DNA of 64,000 bases from Oikopleura dioica (GCA_907165135.1 OU015570.1:1628489-1692488), one strand, 5' to 3'. Positions 19,741 to 32,285 are shown, counted from the first letter of the stretch. Notes: generated from the sequence alone by a model not told the origin. Numbers and translations: made by a program.

Positions 19741-21891
19741 ATGAGATTTTTCTACTCATTAACAGATTTAGATACAGTCCTAGTCGACGCTCTTGCGATT
19801 CTAGAGAATCTTGCAGAGCTTGACCCAAAGACAAAATATGAATTTTTTAGGAGTAAGTATGAAGATAAAAAAGGACTCACAAAAGTGCCTCTGCGCTTCC
19901 CAACATCCAATTTTCAGTCAATAGTTAATTTTTACTCGTTAGATATTTCTAGACTAGTTGTAGCACCTAAGGATAAAGCACCTAAAGACAGATGCTATTT
20001 ATTTCATTCTCCAAGTACTCTAACTGATGTAACAAAATTGATTGATGACCTTAGTTAATTAGATAAAAAAATACTAGAAGGACTACAAACTCAGAACTTA
20101 GGAGACAAGCTTGTTATCCTTGAGAGGAGTATAGAGGACTTCATTAAGAGAGTAGAGGAAAACATTGATGAACAAAAGCAAAAGTTATTTGTCTCTGGCT
20201 CGGCGATGAAAGTCTAAGATGTCATTAATGAGTTTGAAGAACGTGAGCGTCTGGTTTTCAATGAAGCGTATGAAAAGGCGGCTAAAGAGTTCTCGAAGAA
20301 AACGATCATTATGGAGAAACAAGTAAGAGATCTAAAAGACACCATCGATGAGCAAGAGAATGAAATTGCGGACCTTCGTTATAATGCCGGGCTTAATGAG
20401 CAGAAGATAAGACGTCTTACCAACGAACTTGATGCTTTGAGGCACAAAGCAACGACATTTGAGCGACTTCACAAGGAAAAGTCAAAAAGAAGCCTCTAAC
20501 CCAAGAAGATACTCAACAACATCTTTCCTCGGACAAACCAGGTCGCACCATTAATTCTTGATGAGCCGGTACCACATCAAAAGAAAGATGCTCTCCAGCC
20601 GTCTCCGGCGGTAGTAAACCTTGAAACATCAGGAGATAAAGCTAATAACACGAAGCCACCTGCAGACCGTAAAAATACCAAAGACGATACGGCGGCACCT
20701 GGTCATAAACTTGAGAATGTTGACGGACATAGGGGCAACGGCCAAGCAATGAACTCAGGTCGTAAAGAGACTCGAAAGGAAGAGACAGAAAAACTAGAAG
20801 AAGACAATTCGGTTGCTAAGACCGAGAGAATGAGCCAAGAGCAGATAGAAAGACTGCAGCATCAAGTGGAGCGAATGACGCTTCTCTTTGAACTGCAACA
20901 ACAGCAGCGAGACCAGGAACTGAACAGGGAGCGAAATCGTCCAAATGAACGAGCGCGACTGCGAGCTGAAGAACCTCGATATGAAGTTGGAAGGGATCAA
21001 GGGCTGAAGGCGACCGTCAAGGCGCCAGTTTGGGCTAAGTCTTCTGATGCGAGCCAAAAAGCAAGTCATCTCAATGACTTTATAGATTCGTTGATACTCT
21101 TTCGTGAACTCTCTTTGCTCTCAGACGCGTCACTGATCTACAGTTCGCTCGAAAACTCGGGTCGAATGGACATTTTGCGTGAATTGACAAATGAGCAGAA
21201 ACGAAGTCTCCCGGAATTCATTGATCATTTGCGACGGGCTCATGGAGGATCTTCACTTTCTCATAGAGCAAGTCTTAGCTCTCTAAGACAAGGACCCACT
21301 GAATCACCACTAAGCTTTTTCATGAGAGTGATTCGAGAGTTCTATCTCTCGCGAAAGGTGCTCCCACCATCTCCGTCAGCAATCACTGAGAGAGATAGAC
21401 AAGAGGACATTCTGTACCTCTTTACAAATGGGCTTAAGAATCAAGCGGTGGCACAACATGTCAAACTTCATGAGAAGACAAGACCATTTGCAGATATTGG
21501 AAATCTGGCAAATGAGGCCGAGGAGGCAATGCAACCGTTGAAAACGCAAATGAGTGTTGTGCGAACATCTAACAGAAGATATGACAACAACGACCGACGA
21601 GATGGGAGCCGGAGACAGAGATCGCTGAAAGATATTGAATGCCATCGATGTGGTTTTAAAGGTCACATTGCCCGAATGTGTACGGCAAATCAGAAAACGG
21701 TAGGTCGTCATGAGCGTCGTAAAGAGAGAGGGCGTAAAGGCACACCCTTTCCGAGAGGTAATAAAAGAGGGCGATCTCAATCACGGTCCTCAGACCGCTC
21801 AAGAAGCAGCAGTCACACACGCTCAAGAAGCAGAGATTCCTCAAGGCGAAATTCAAGAGATTCTTCGAGAGGCAGATCAAATTCAAGATAA
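19741..21891 (+). pseudogene. Tor gag with three in-frame TAA codons
   Basis: A single frame from ATG 19741 to 21891, interrupted only by TAA at 20056, 20215 and 20497. An ATG at 20749 starts an uninterrupted 380-codon block. Order: N-terminal helical domain, a long coiled coil (about 20100-20500: EKQVRDLKDTIDEQENEIAD), a second coiled coil (ERMSQEQIERLQHQVERM), a capsid-like domain (VWAKSSDASQKASHLNDF...FFMRVIREFYLSRK), the zinc knuckle CHRCGFKGHIARMC (C-x2-C-x4-H-x4-C, about 21640-21681), and a C-terminal Arg/Ser tail of about 40 residues resembling an SR-protein RS domain. Upstream it opens just after the PBS. Confidence 0.75.
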
Positions 21892-22049
21892 TCACGTCAC
21901 AGATCAAACCCCAGCTCGAGACAATCTTCTCGAAACTCAAGTAGAGAAGGGAGACGTTATTAACCGTGCTTATTAATAAGATAACAAAAAAACCGCATCC
22001 TTTCCTGTAAATTTTAACAATTAATACAACTAACCAAAACCTTAAAATT

Positions 22050-25000
22050 ATGACCCTCACAGATGTTCCTGCCTTCATGGCGGAAGCCTACTGTCTTGAC
22101 AGCAGTGGCAACCACCTGGGAGGCATGGTTTATTCAGAAGTCTTGCTTGATACGGGTGCAATGCTTGGAGCTATTGACTCACGGCACCCTTTTGCAGAAT
22201 ATGGCGTACGACATAATAGAACAATTGACATTTCGGCGTTCACAGATAAACTTACATCACAAGAAGAAATCATAACGGTAGACATTAAAATCGTGGATGG
22301 TAGAACCAAAGACGCACTTGTATCATCAGTGACACTTTTGGTATTAGATAACCTTGCTAGAGAAATAATTCTTCCATACTCAGTTATTTCAAATTTCGAT
22401 CTAAAATTTGGTCCCAGATGGTGTTATCTCTATAACAAAATTTCGGAAAAGAGTCATGCTCTGAGGCTGCTCACAGCTGACACTGTGGAAATCTCGACAC
22501 AGATTTGTTTAGAACCACAAGCGCAGCAAGAGCTGGATAACACTGGTATTCCAATTGAAACCGATGGCAGAGTTCAAATGGCATTTCTCGGAAAATATGA
22601 AGAAAGAACGGACCTCCCAGTAATCTCTCATGGAGAGAAATCGATGATCATCAATGACTCAACGGAAGTGCTAAAAATACCGGCAGGGACAAAGCTCTGC
22701 CTAATACGACCAACGTTGCAAGAGGAACGCTTGCTTGAAGACGTTGAAGAATTTCGAAATAGACCACACCTACGTAAATATCAAAACCTTGATCCAAAGG
22801 ATGTTAAAGTAAAACTAGACCATCTCAATGGCCGGCTTAAATGCATTACTGAAGAATTCGTAGAAGAATTCCATTATATATTTGCTAGAAATGACAAAGA
22901 CATTGGTCCAGGATTCCGTTTAGGATATCCCTATAAAATAAACAAAACTACTTCGCAGCCTCAACCGAGGAAGTACATTCCAGTCGCCCAGAAATACGAA
23001 GATTTTCTCCAAAATCACATTAATTCACTTGAAGATCAACGAGTAGTTGAACAGATACCCAATTTGGATGTCATCACGGCGTCTTGGGTCATAGTTCCAA
23101 AGGGCAATGATAAATTACGACCTTGTTTGGACCTCCGTCCACTAAATAATATAACCATTGCGGATAAAAATTTTCCCCTACCACCACTGCAGAGCATTCT
23201 ACAGGAGCTCTCGGGACACAGGTATAACAGTTCATTAGACCTTTCATCGGCCTTTCATCAGTTCGTTTTGCACCCAGATGACAGGCATCACTACATTTCT
23301 GTCGCCTCAGCGACAAGCCTACCAGTATCGTCGAATTCCGTTTGACGGTAGGCTTATCACCTCGTTGTTACAATCACTCATCACGATTGTGCTGGCGGAA
23401 AACGAGAAAAACATATGCTGCTATGTAGATGACATATCAATTTATGCCGACACAGCTGAAGAGCACAACGACGTCCTCAGACGGTTCTTTAACAAGCTTG
23501 GTGATGCCAATCTTGTCCTTAACCCATCAAAGACAATTCTTCTCAAAGAAAAACTAGAAATATTTGGCTACACGGTGGATCGAAACGGCTACAAGCCGTC
23601 AAAGGCAAGAATTGACAAACTTTTGACACTCTCCATACCGGAATCGTCCACTGCAATGCGCAAGGCGATCGCGACGTTTGCATATTTTCGCCCAACTTTC
23701 ATGAAATTTGCGGAAATGGCGCGACAACTGTTTGAATGGGCGCAACCTGGTTCAAAATATAATCCGAAATCGAAAGAGGCAAAAGAAGCGTGGGATGCAC
23801 TCCTCAGATGCACAGCGAACAGCGTTTTGCTTACAAAACCAGATCTCAATCAGCGTTTCACCCTTCGATCGGATGCCTCAACTTATGCTTATGGAAGCGT
23901 TCTGTCTCAACAGATTGATGGACAAGAAAGGATTATTGCTGTGGACAGTCGTCAATTCACAAAAGGTCAAAGGTCCTGGTCGATTCCGACGAAAGAGTTG
24001 TGGTCAGCGTTCTCAGCCGTTCGCTTTAACGCTAACCTGCTCACAGGGAGACGATTTACTTTGATAACGGACAATCAGTCCGTAGTTCATGTTATACGAG
24101 GAGCAAGGAACCTGGAAATAACAACTTCAAACCCAATTGCTAGATCAATCATATACTTAAATATGTTTGAAATAGATGTTAAGTGGTCTAAGGGAACTGA
24201 TGCAGATTTTCACCTTACTGACTTGCTCTCAAGAAATAAGATTCATCTTAACTCCCCAGTTAGATTAGGAACTAAGTCAAAAGAGCCAATTCTACAAGTA
24301 AAAGATATCTATGATACCTGGATTAGTGTAGACCCCCAAGATAAAGAAAAGGTGACAGATGTGGCAAGGAGGGACTACCGACAAGAATCATCAACCAGTA
24401 CTGTAATAACAACAATGAACGTGACTATTCCGGAGGCTCAGATTAAAGTAGCAGAGCTACAAAAGAAAATCAAGAAATCACAGCATGATTGCAAGAAAAC
24501 ACAAAAACGGATAAGGAAGCTTTTGAATAATGAAAAGGTGCCTGGGTTTAAGACAAAGATGGACCCGGAGATTGGACGCAATATCTTATTCAAAGGAGAT
24601 CAAATTGTTGTGCCAAATCACGAAGTTTGTAGCCTGATTGCACAATTACATAATCATACAACAAACAGGGCCATTTTACAACAGATGGAATTGCTCAATC
24701 TGTGGTTTGAGAACATGACGCGTACTATCACCGAGTTTGGACTTTCCTGTGAAATCTGCACCCGTCGGAAAGCGGTGGCTCGTCATCCAGTTAAAATTGG
24801 TCAAACGATAAACCTGGTAACTGAACCTTTCCAGCGTTGCCACTTGGACAATCTTGTTTGCAAACCCTACTACATCATGGTCGTGAGAGATCATTTCTCT
24901 GGGTACACTGACATGGCCGCCCTACATTCTGAAAAACTTGGAGACACATTGGAGACAGTGACTAAATTAATGCTCAGAATGTCGCTACCGAAGGAAGTGG

Positions 25001-25857
25001 TTTGTGATAATGCAAAAACGTTCAAAAGTGAACAATTCGTGGATATGATGACCAACTTGGGGATTGCTCTGACATACATAAGTCCGAAAAACTCAAGAAG
25101 CAATGGGAAAGTCGAACGGATAAATCGGACTATCGGCGAAAGACTTGCGACTCTGACAGGGAATAATACGTTACCGTTACTCATGACGCTATCAGAACTG
25201 GACACGATATGTGCTCTTATCGCGTTTGAGGTTAATCATACGAAGTCAAGGACGAGCAAGTTCGCACCAATTACAATCATTACAGGACAACTGCCAAACT
25301 TCGGAATTCGTCTGCCGCGGAAGGCATTTCATGCCTCTCAAGAGGCGTACATGAAGTGGCTAACAGCTCAACTTTCGCGGATCCGACAGACTCTAATAAA
25401 AGACTTAGATGAAGCAATCAATGAGGAGGCTGAAACTCTACGGATTCGACTAAAAGAAAATGACCGAGTCCGGATTAAAACTGATCCCAAGCCTGGTATA
25501 CCAAAACGAGCAAGGGAGCGATGGTCAAGTGAGACTTATAGGATTGTGAGACTTCATCCAGAACAAAATTCACTCACGATACAGAAGGAAAACGACACGG
25601 GTGATAAACGGTTGCGGGCACCAAGATCGACCGTGGCAATCGACAGAGTAAGAAGAATAACTGACGAAAATGAATTGCGAGAGGAGAAGTCGCGTGATGA
25701 AATAACAGAAGTAAATGAAGACGAAACAGCCGAAGTGAAGAAAAAGGGGGCCCCAAGGAAAAGAGTGACATTCAAAGACATCGATGAGAGAGCAAAGGCT
25801 CCGGTGAGGTATAATTTGAGAAGCAAAAGCCGGTCTGATCAGCCGACTAAGAAATAA
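22050..25857 (+). pseudogene. Tor pol: protease, RT, RNase H, integrase; one frameshift
   Basis: ATG 22050. Protease motif EVLLDTGAMLGAID. RT with ASWVIVPKGNDKLRPCLDL and SSLDLSSAFHQFVLHPDD. The frame is lost near 23300-23320, between YISVAS and the PQRQAYQYRRIPF motif in the next frame. The following motif PFDGRLITSLLQSL is also aberrant where PFGL-type residues are expected. Then CYVDDISIYAD (catalytic YVDD), RNase H (FTLRSDASTYAYGSVL, ELWSAFSAV, LITDNQSVVHVI), the integrase zinc domain (HNHTTNRAILQQ...CEICTRRK) and core (HLDNLV, VCDNAKTFKSEQF, NSRSNGKVERINR) and a basic C-terminus. Overlaps neither gag nor env. Confidence 0.85.
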
Positions 25858-26120
25858 CTTTGACGAAAGTTCATACCACCGTAAAAGACACCGGCTTGTA
25901 AACATAAAAGAAAAACGCACTTCAAAGTAACTCATTACATAAAATTAATTTTAATTACAACCTGTCGTAAAAATGAGATCAAAGACCTTGATGTAAAAAT
26001 AACTCTGATGGTTATGGTCTTGGTCAAAGCATACACATACCGCCTGTTACCGGTACCACGCCCATCATTAAAACTTATCATATAAAGATCTCTTCAAACA
26101 AACTAAGCTCACTTCCACTC

Positions 26121-28661
26121 ATGAGACGTCAAACAAAACTAAAATGGTTCTTTTTCAAATTACTTCTAGTCATAACCGCTCAAGAGAAACCCCTCCAAAC
26201 ACAAATGGAAGAGCCAGAACTCGTTACACCAACGAGCGTGAATACAACGAGAAACCAATTGTACTCCCCAACAAACATTAAGACAAAGATAATCGCACCT
26301 TTAGGTTTAGCCCTTGTTCTAGAACCCCAAAATACTACCTTACTAATAGAAAATTACCAGCCAGTGAAAAAGATCTTTCGTTTGAACTTCCTATTTTGGA
26401 ATCAATGTTTGCTCACTGTGATGCTGAAATGCTAGAGACCATAAAAACTCAAATTGATAGCGATGAAAATTTTAAAGAGGTCTGCAAACAGGCCCTAGCT
26501 CTTCGACAGCAATTCCTAGCGGAGATTAAGGAAGAAAGTGGATATTCAAGAAAAAGGAGAACAACACAAAAAACGGTGATCTCAATCATGCAAACAAAAC
26601 CTTCTAGTGAAACTGACAACAAACTTAGATGGACACCTCACCCGAATGATGTAATATTAACAAGCTGGACTCCTCCACCAACTATAGATAATAAAAATGA
26701 TCGTGTTATTGAAATGACAGCACCGTCAATTCGCTCGACAGAGCCGCCGGAAGATAACAAGCTTAGATGGAGTCCGACGACTAAAAGGGCAACCACAACG
26801 ACAACAGAGGCGCGCGTAGTGACAACAAAACCATCGACCACAACAAGAATGACAACCACGAAATACACTACAAAGCGTACGACCGTAAAATCGGAAAATC
26901 GATCAAGAAAGCAGCCCAGAACATCAAAAACAACAACAACAACAAGACGCCCAAAGACAACGAAGCGGCAAAACACAACAAGGCGGACAACAACGACGAC
27001 AAACCGCCCAAAAACGACAAAACGAGCGGAGCCCACCACGACTAAACATAGAGAAAGGGTACTTCCAACAGTAGGCTATTTTCCGGACAAAAATGCAAGG
27101 TATCATCGAGGTACGTGCATTAAGGACAACTCTCCAGTTGACTCCTACTGGCTTGGCGAGGTTGTTGATTGCACTGCTGAAGACTGTGAATGCTGTAGTC
27201 AATACACCTGTAAGTATGGGCTTCAAGTTGAGCATATAAAAGACTTGCTAACATATATGGCAGAAAATGGGCGAGGCGACCTTCTATATAAAGCTCAACA
27301 CTTTTGTTTTGGCTCTCCAGCCTATTCAAGAAGGAAAAGATCAATGTCTATTTTTCAGTATTGGTCGCATGGGGAGCTCTCTCCCCTCCAGTATCAATAC
27401 AGAGGTGAAGAACCTCCGGGAAATGGAGGATGAGAAAATAAGCAAGTTGGCGAAACAAATGGTCACCTCAAGTGACTTGACCACTTCGATTAAAAGTGAA
27501 GATGCTAAAATAAGTCTTCTCAAAGACAGTTTATGTGTAGCCACTACTGACAATGTCAACAATCTGAGGCTCACAGAGCTTCGTCTCACCTATTCTGACC
27601 TAGCTTCAAAAATTGAGCTCGCGATAAGGCGATGCTCGGGTGGCTCACTACCCAATGGCTTGCACTATAAAGTGTTAGCTCATGCCTGCAGCCATTTGAA
27701 TCCCTCCAAGATCATTGCTTGCTCGAATCCCGAGATTCTGGAATCAATGAAATGTCAAGTAGACACAGTTCTTATTGGTGAAGATAAAATCGATGTAAGA
27801 ATCAAGGTCTTGATTCCGATATTTGTTCCGAATGAGACTATCACCTCAATTTGAACGTTTCCTTTTCTAGACCAGAGTAGGCAACTAAAACAGGTTCATG
27901 ACTTACCACGTCACATATCAGTCACAAAAACTCATATTTTCAAATCAAACTGTGACCTTCAGGATAATCGCAAATATGCGATTTGCACTCTTGCGGACAA
28001 TCTTGAGCCTTTGAATCTAAAATGTATTAATGCCATCCTTGGAGGAAATGAACACTTTATAAACATTTTTTGCAAAACAATTCCATATACTGGAGAATCA
28101 TGTCTCGTGAGTAAACTACCTAGAGGAATGGGACTAGGTGTTTGGAGTATGACCCCACTTCCAGTTTCATATAAATCGGATGTTGAAAACATGTTAGGGA
28201 AGACGATCGATGTGATTCCTCCAAATTCACCGACAATATTAACTACTTCTGGTACATTTATAACATGCTCAGGAGTACCTTTTGACGTCCCAGAAGAGTC
28301 CAAAAATATTGAACTCAATATAGTTCAGGACTTAGAGGTACACTTGCAGGATGTTCCACTCTTGGAAACGGATTTACATCTGCTTCAGAAGAGAATTTCC
28401 TCTCTGGCAGTTAAACAGGAACAAGATCACCGAAACCAAGTAAACAAAACTTCAACTCTTATTACGTCCATTTTGAACATCGAGCCTAAACATGAGGGAA
28501 CGGCTCGGATAGTTTTTAAATACTTACTACTATTTGCAATCTTAATCTTAGGATACATCTTCCTAAGATGCATATGGAACTCGTTCCAAAAATGTAAGAA
28601 AACAACTCAAACAACCATTGCTAATTTCAGAACCAATCAGATGAGAGACACGTCTGTGTAG
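26121..28661 (+). pseudogene. Tor env: retroviral-type envelope glycoprotein, disrupted
   Basis: ATG 26121 begins a signal peptide (basic start then WFFFKLLLVITA). A surface-like part follows with a long Thr/Lys/Arg-rich mucin-like tract (about 26770-27060) and a Cys cluster (DCTAEDCECCSQYTCKY). A furin-type RRKRS site lies near 27328-27342. The transmembrane-like subunit ends with a hydrophobic segment (IVFKYLLLFAILILGYIFL, about 28510-28566) and a short basic tail. Breaks: frame changes near 26380-26395 and 27360-27400, and an in-frame TGA at 27852-27854. No intact protein is encoded as written. It lies after pol, as in errantivirus-like elements. Confidence 0.75.
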
Positions 28662-29686
28662 AATATTCAGATAAAAATCCCCAGCTTGCTTAAAGGGTAA
28701 ACTGCTTATAATTATCTTTTTTTAAATGAACGCACCTTCATATTCGTCAATTGTTATTATCACAGAAGGTTTATTAATTTTCACTAAAATGAGTGACGCG
28801 AAAACTATAAAATGCTTCTAGACCAAAGTTGAACCCATAACTGGAGTAACGATATTTGATTATTTCTTTAAATGCTAATGAAATGCTGCTTTAAGTAACA
28901 CGAGAAATCAAGGATGAAAACAAGGCTTAAAAATAAAAAATATGTATACAATTATGTGCTTATCATTACTTTTATCTATGCTGCTTGCCGTAGAAAAAGA
29001 AAAGAAAAAAAAATTAAAAATATAAATATTAAGATAAAAAAAAAAGATACGAGAAATAAAAAAAAAACGAAAAAAACCTGTACATAATGTATAATTTAAA
29101 CTCTGTTTTAACCTGCTTGTCAAGATTATCATCGTTTTGATAACCTGTATATACTGTATATAGTAATCTAACTTAATTCTTTAAATCATTATCATAATCA
29201 TCAGCTGGTGCAGAAGGATTTTATTGAATCCACTGCAAAGCTGAATTTCTTCAATTTCCACAAAGTTCAATTATAACATGAAAACAGTTCAAAGCAAATT
29301 ATTTTTCACTGCCAATTGTACATTTCTATTTTCACTGCCAATTGAAAATTATTTATTTTCACTGCCACTTGCCGACATCAAAGATCATTTTCTTTCCGTC
29401 ATAAAACTTAATTATCTTCTTTTATGTTAAAATAATTTCCCTTGCTTTATACATGAAAGCATTCTTCAATTTACAACCAGCTTTGCCACTGCCAATATTT
29501 ATATTTAAAAACTCATCAAAATCAAAAGATAGGCCAATAAGGGCCTCACCCCTCGTAAAATGTGCCACTTCAAAAAAAAAATACCACGATGTCACATCAG
29601 TTGCTCTCAACTAAATTAAAAGAAAAGAGTGAAAAACAGAAAAGGGACCTCTGTCCCGAGAAACGAAAAAAAAAAGAGAGTCAAGG
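28662..29686. other. Spacer between env and the extra Tor ORF
   Basis: AT-rich, no supported ORF. Holds long A runs near 29010-29070 and a small repeat cluster TTTTCACTGCCA(A)TTG at about 29300-29370. A leader or splice acceptor for the downstream ORF may lie here but I cannot define one. Confidence 0.5.
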
Positions 29687-30922
29687 ATGTATGAAGATGC
29701 AGTAAACAGTCTTGTTTACCAGGAAAGAAGTTTAGCGACCCACCCAAACCTGGCAAGATGGATTTCGGGACCTGGCTTCTCAATTGCAGTATTCCTAGGA
29801 AGAGTTGCGGAGAGATTCAACTTAGCAGAACCGACAATACAGCCCCAAGCGGTCAACAGATTTGTGAAGAAAACAATGCTATTTTTGCATCCTGATAAGA
29901 ACCTAGAAGTGAACGAGGAACAGAGCGAACTACGGACCCGGTTGCTTTGCGTTAAAGGGCTAGTCACGGACAATTTCGAAATCATTTCGAAAATTGAGCG
30001 CGATCTGGAAGAGAAACGAAGAAGACTACAAGAACGAAAGAGGATGAAGGAACAAAGAGAACGCGAAAAAGCCGTAAAACAAGCGCAAGAAGAAAAGCGA
30101 AGAAAGGAAGAGCAAGACAGACTTAAAAAGGAAAAGCGGGAGCGGGAGAAACGACAGGCACAGGCAAAGGCCGAAGAAGAAGAGCGTAAAAGGAAAGAAG
30201 AAGAAGATCGTAAAAGAAAGGAAGAAGAAGATCGTAAAAGAAAGGAAGAAGACGATCGTAAAAGGAAACGAGAAGAAGAAGAAGAAGAACGTAGACGAAA
30301 GGATACTCGTAAACGAGAAGAAGATGGGTCAGAACGCGAAGGTAATAAAAATAATTATGGTCAGGAACGGAACGAATGGAACGGAAGCACAGAAGGAATG
30401 GAATGGGACTCGAACACAAATGAACAATGGAACAACAGACGACGCTATGAGCGGCAAAATATGAGAACGTCACGGGAACAGGAGGCATTAAGAAGAATTC
30501 GGGATTTTAGAAGAACCATTCAAGTCCCGCCCACATCTTCGATAGGACCACTCTTGGCCTTGGAACACTGTGAGTCTTTGATGGAACAGCTTCCTCAAGA
30601 ATATACAGTTGTGTACGAAAGTGAACTTTTCTTGGTCGTCCTAAAACAAAGACTCCAAATCCAGAAAAGATGTTTCGTCAAAACGCTTCTTCGGAACAAA
30701 GAAACATTAAGGAGTATTGGGAACGTTGGAACTCTGGAACTTGGTCGGCTTGGCCCGATCAATGTGGCGAATGTAAAACTGAACGATGGCAGAACTTTTC
30801 CAATGATTCAAAATATTTTTACACTCCCGAGTTATCTTTCGTCAAGGCGCATCTCAATGCAGCCGTGGACCCAACAAATTTACAATCTTGGCGAACGATT
30901 GTACGATATCGTAGAAGACTGA
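29687..30922 (+). CDS. Extra Tor ORF: J-domain-like HPD motif plus charged coiled coil
   Basis: Intact 411-codon ORF from ATG 29687, between env and the 3' LTR. Residues about 36-100 resemble a J domain of the auxilin type: helix II (VNRFVKKTMLFL) runs directly into HPDKN (HPD at residues 68-70, nt 29888-29896), followed by a helix III-like segment. J domains dock Hsp70 through HPD and stimulate its ATPase. Residues about 100-225 are a highly charged Lys/Arg/Glu coiled coil with several near-perfect RKRKEEED repeats. A more ordinary C-terminal domain (about 265-411) follows. It is the only long undamaged ORF of this element. In the last 250 bp another frame is also open (30670-30945), so the C-terminus is less sure. 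Function inferred only from the motif. Confidence 0.6.
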   Translation: MYEDAVNSLVYQERSLATHPNLARWISGPGFSIAVFLGRVAERFNLAEPTIQPQAVNRFVKKTMLFLHPDKNLEVNEEQSELRTRLLCVKGLVTDNFEIISKIERDLEEKRRRLQERKRMKEQREREKAVKQAQEEKRRKEEQDRLKKEKREREKRQAQAKAEEEERKRKEEEDRKRKEEEDRKRKEEDDRKRKREEEEEERRRKDTRKREEDGSEREGNKNNYGQERNEWNGSTEGMEWDSNTNEQWNNRRRYERQNMRTSREQEALRRIRDFRRTIQVPPTSSIGPLLALEHCESLMEQLPQEYTVVYESELFLVVLKQRLQIQKRCFVKTLLRNKETLRSIGNVGTLELGRLGPINVANVKLNDGRTFPMIQNIFTLPSYLSSRRISMQPWTQQIYNLGERLYDIVED

Positions 30923-31092
30923 AGGAACAAAAACGAACAACATGAATTCAGATAGATGACCCTTTTTGATTTAAGACCCTATTCATTTTTTTTCTCTGTA
31001 CACTAACCTTTATTCTATTATAACTGTATCTGAATGTACTAACCATATACCACTTTCTGAACCTGTGTACATTTCCCCCCCGGAGCCCCGAG

Positions 31093-31299
31093 TGTAGTAG
31101 CTAACTCTCGAGTGTGGCGCTCTTCGGGAGCTGACTCTATTTTTATCACTTGAATTATGATCAGAGCTCTCTCGGATCAGGACCTCAGTCCAACTTACAA
31201 CCTGTTTCTGAAAACACCATCTCAAAATAAATCAACTTTTATAAAACAACTCTAGAGACTCATCATTTAGCAGACACATCTATTCAGCAGGTTACAACA
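31093..31299 (+). repeat. 3' LTR of the Tor element
   Basis: TGTAGTAGC...GTTACAACA, 207 bp, followed by AGAT target duplication. The 5' flank (CCCCGGAGCCCCGAG) is not a classical polypurine tract. Confidence 0.9.
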
Positions 31300-31300
31300 A

Positions 31301-31785
31301 GATTTGACTGCGCGGTCACCAAATTATGAGAACGAAAGTCTTGAAAGTTCGCTTCGACATATAGAGCGTTTCAATCGTAAATTAACGACGAGTGAAAGAT
31401 ATTGTCACAGTGCTGTTTTTATGAATATTCGGCTCCAAAACCCTTATGTTCGAGATGAATGGACTTACCTGCGTAATGTTATTCGAAGTAAAGTTGTTCT
31501 CAGTCGCTTAGGCTATAATTATTGACACTCCCACTGATTACAAAAAAGAGCAAAAATTGAAATTCTTGCGCCGCAATGCCATGATAAAATTTCCAATGTC
31601 GAAAATTATGACTTGGACAATGATGCCGGCGTTGTTTTCAATTATATTATAAGGGAAACAGGAGTTAACTTAAAATTTGAAAATTTTTTCAGCTAACGCT
31701 CAAAGGGATCAAGAGATACCAGATTTTATTGAAGCTTGGTCGCCAAAACTCGCTGAAATTCTTCTTGGTGATACTTAGGGACTAT
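31301..31785 (+). CDS. Gene fragment split by the Tor insertion, unidentified
   Basis: Directly after the Tor target site an open frame reads ENESLESSLRHIERFNRKL...VFMNIRLQNPYVRDEWTYLR and ends near 31512. A second block (ILAPQCHDKISNVENYDLDN...FNYIIRETG) and a third (NAQRDQEIPDFIEAWSPKLA, stop at about 31777-31779) follow. The first two can be joined in phase by a GC-AG intron (about 31511-31552); the third follows an AG acceptor. Upstream exons are not recognisable left of 14041. No family recognised. Confidence 0.35.
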
Positions 31786-32285
31786 CACGGGAGCGCGAGG
31801 GCCCAATTTTCGCTTTCCCAACTACCCGAAATAGCCATTCATTTTTCTTGATTTTTCCGACAATATATGTTTTCTTACCTGCTGATTTCAAATATGATTG
31901 AAAAATTGGCAAAAAAATATTGAATATTATGAATAATATCGAATTTATCTTTCAAAGATCGAAAAAGTATAGAGCTCGTCTTGCCTCGTCATTCTTATTT
32001 TGATATGTTCTCTATCAGACCCTTCTTTTTAATCTTTCAAAAAATAAATTTACTTGGTTCTACTAGTCGGCCACAATCATCAGATTAGTAAGCAAAAGTG
32101 ACGGCGCGCTAGTGCTTTACACGCTGCGCGGGGAGCCCGAAAAGCATTAGCGCGCGCCATAATCTCAGTGGGTGCTTGTTTTGACCCAGTACACGGAATC
32201 AGATGCAAACAATACCGGGTGATTAACACAAAAAAGTTCCCGGATTTTTTTGTATAACCTTGCATCCCTTTTAGTTTTTTTTTTT

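Larger units (their letters stand above)
14042..31299 (+). mobile_element. Tor-type env-bearing Ty3/gypsy provirus
   Basis: Two 207-bp LTRs (TGTAGTAGC...TTACAACA) bound the element. The 5' LTR is split by a nested element. A 4-bp target duplication AGAT flanks it (14038-14041 and 31300-31303). Order: 5' LTR, PBS, gag, pol (protease-RT-RNase H-integrase), env, an extra ORF with a J-domain-like motif, 3' LTR. The env-bearing gypsy elements of Oikopleura (Tor) have this architecture up to env. The LTRs differ at 6 of 207 positions by my alignment, so it is moderately old. gag, pol and env all carry stops or frameshifts. Confidence 0.85.

Noticed and set aside
26638-27039. Minus-strand Val-rich ORF of 133 codons
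   Set aside because: Antisense shadow of the Thr/Lys-rich env tract; its low complexity is a consequence of ACA/ACG codons.
30123-30488. Minus-strand Leu-rich ORF opposite the coiled coil
   Set aside because: Shadow of the Lys/Glu repeat codons.
30670-30945. Second open frame overlapping the end of the J-domain ORF
   Set aside because: It has no start of its own and lies wholly within the longer frame. I kept the longer frame but flag the C-terminus as uncertain.
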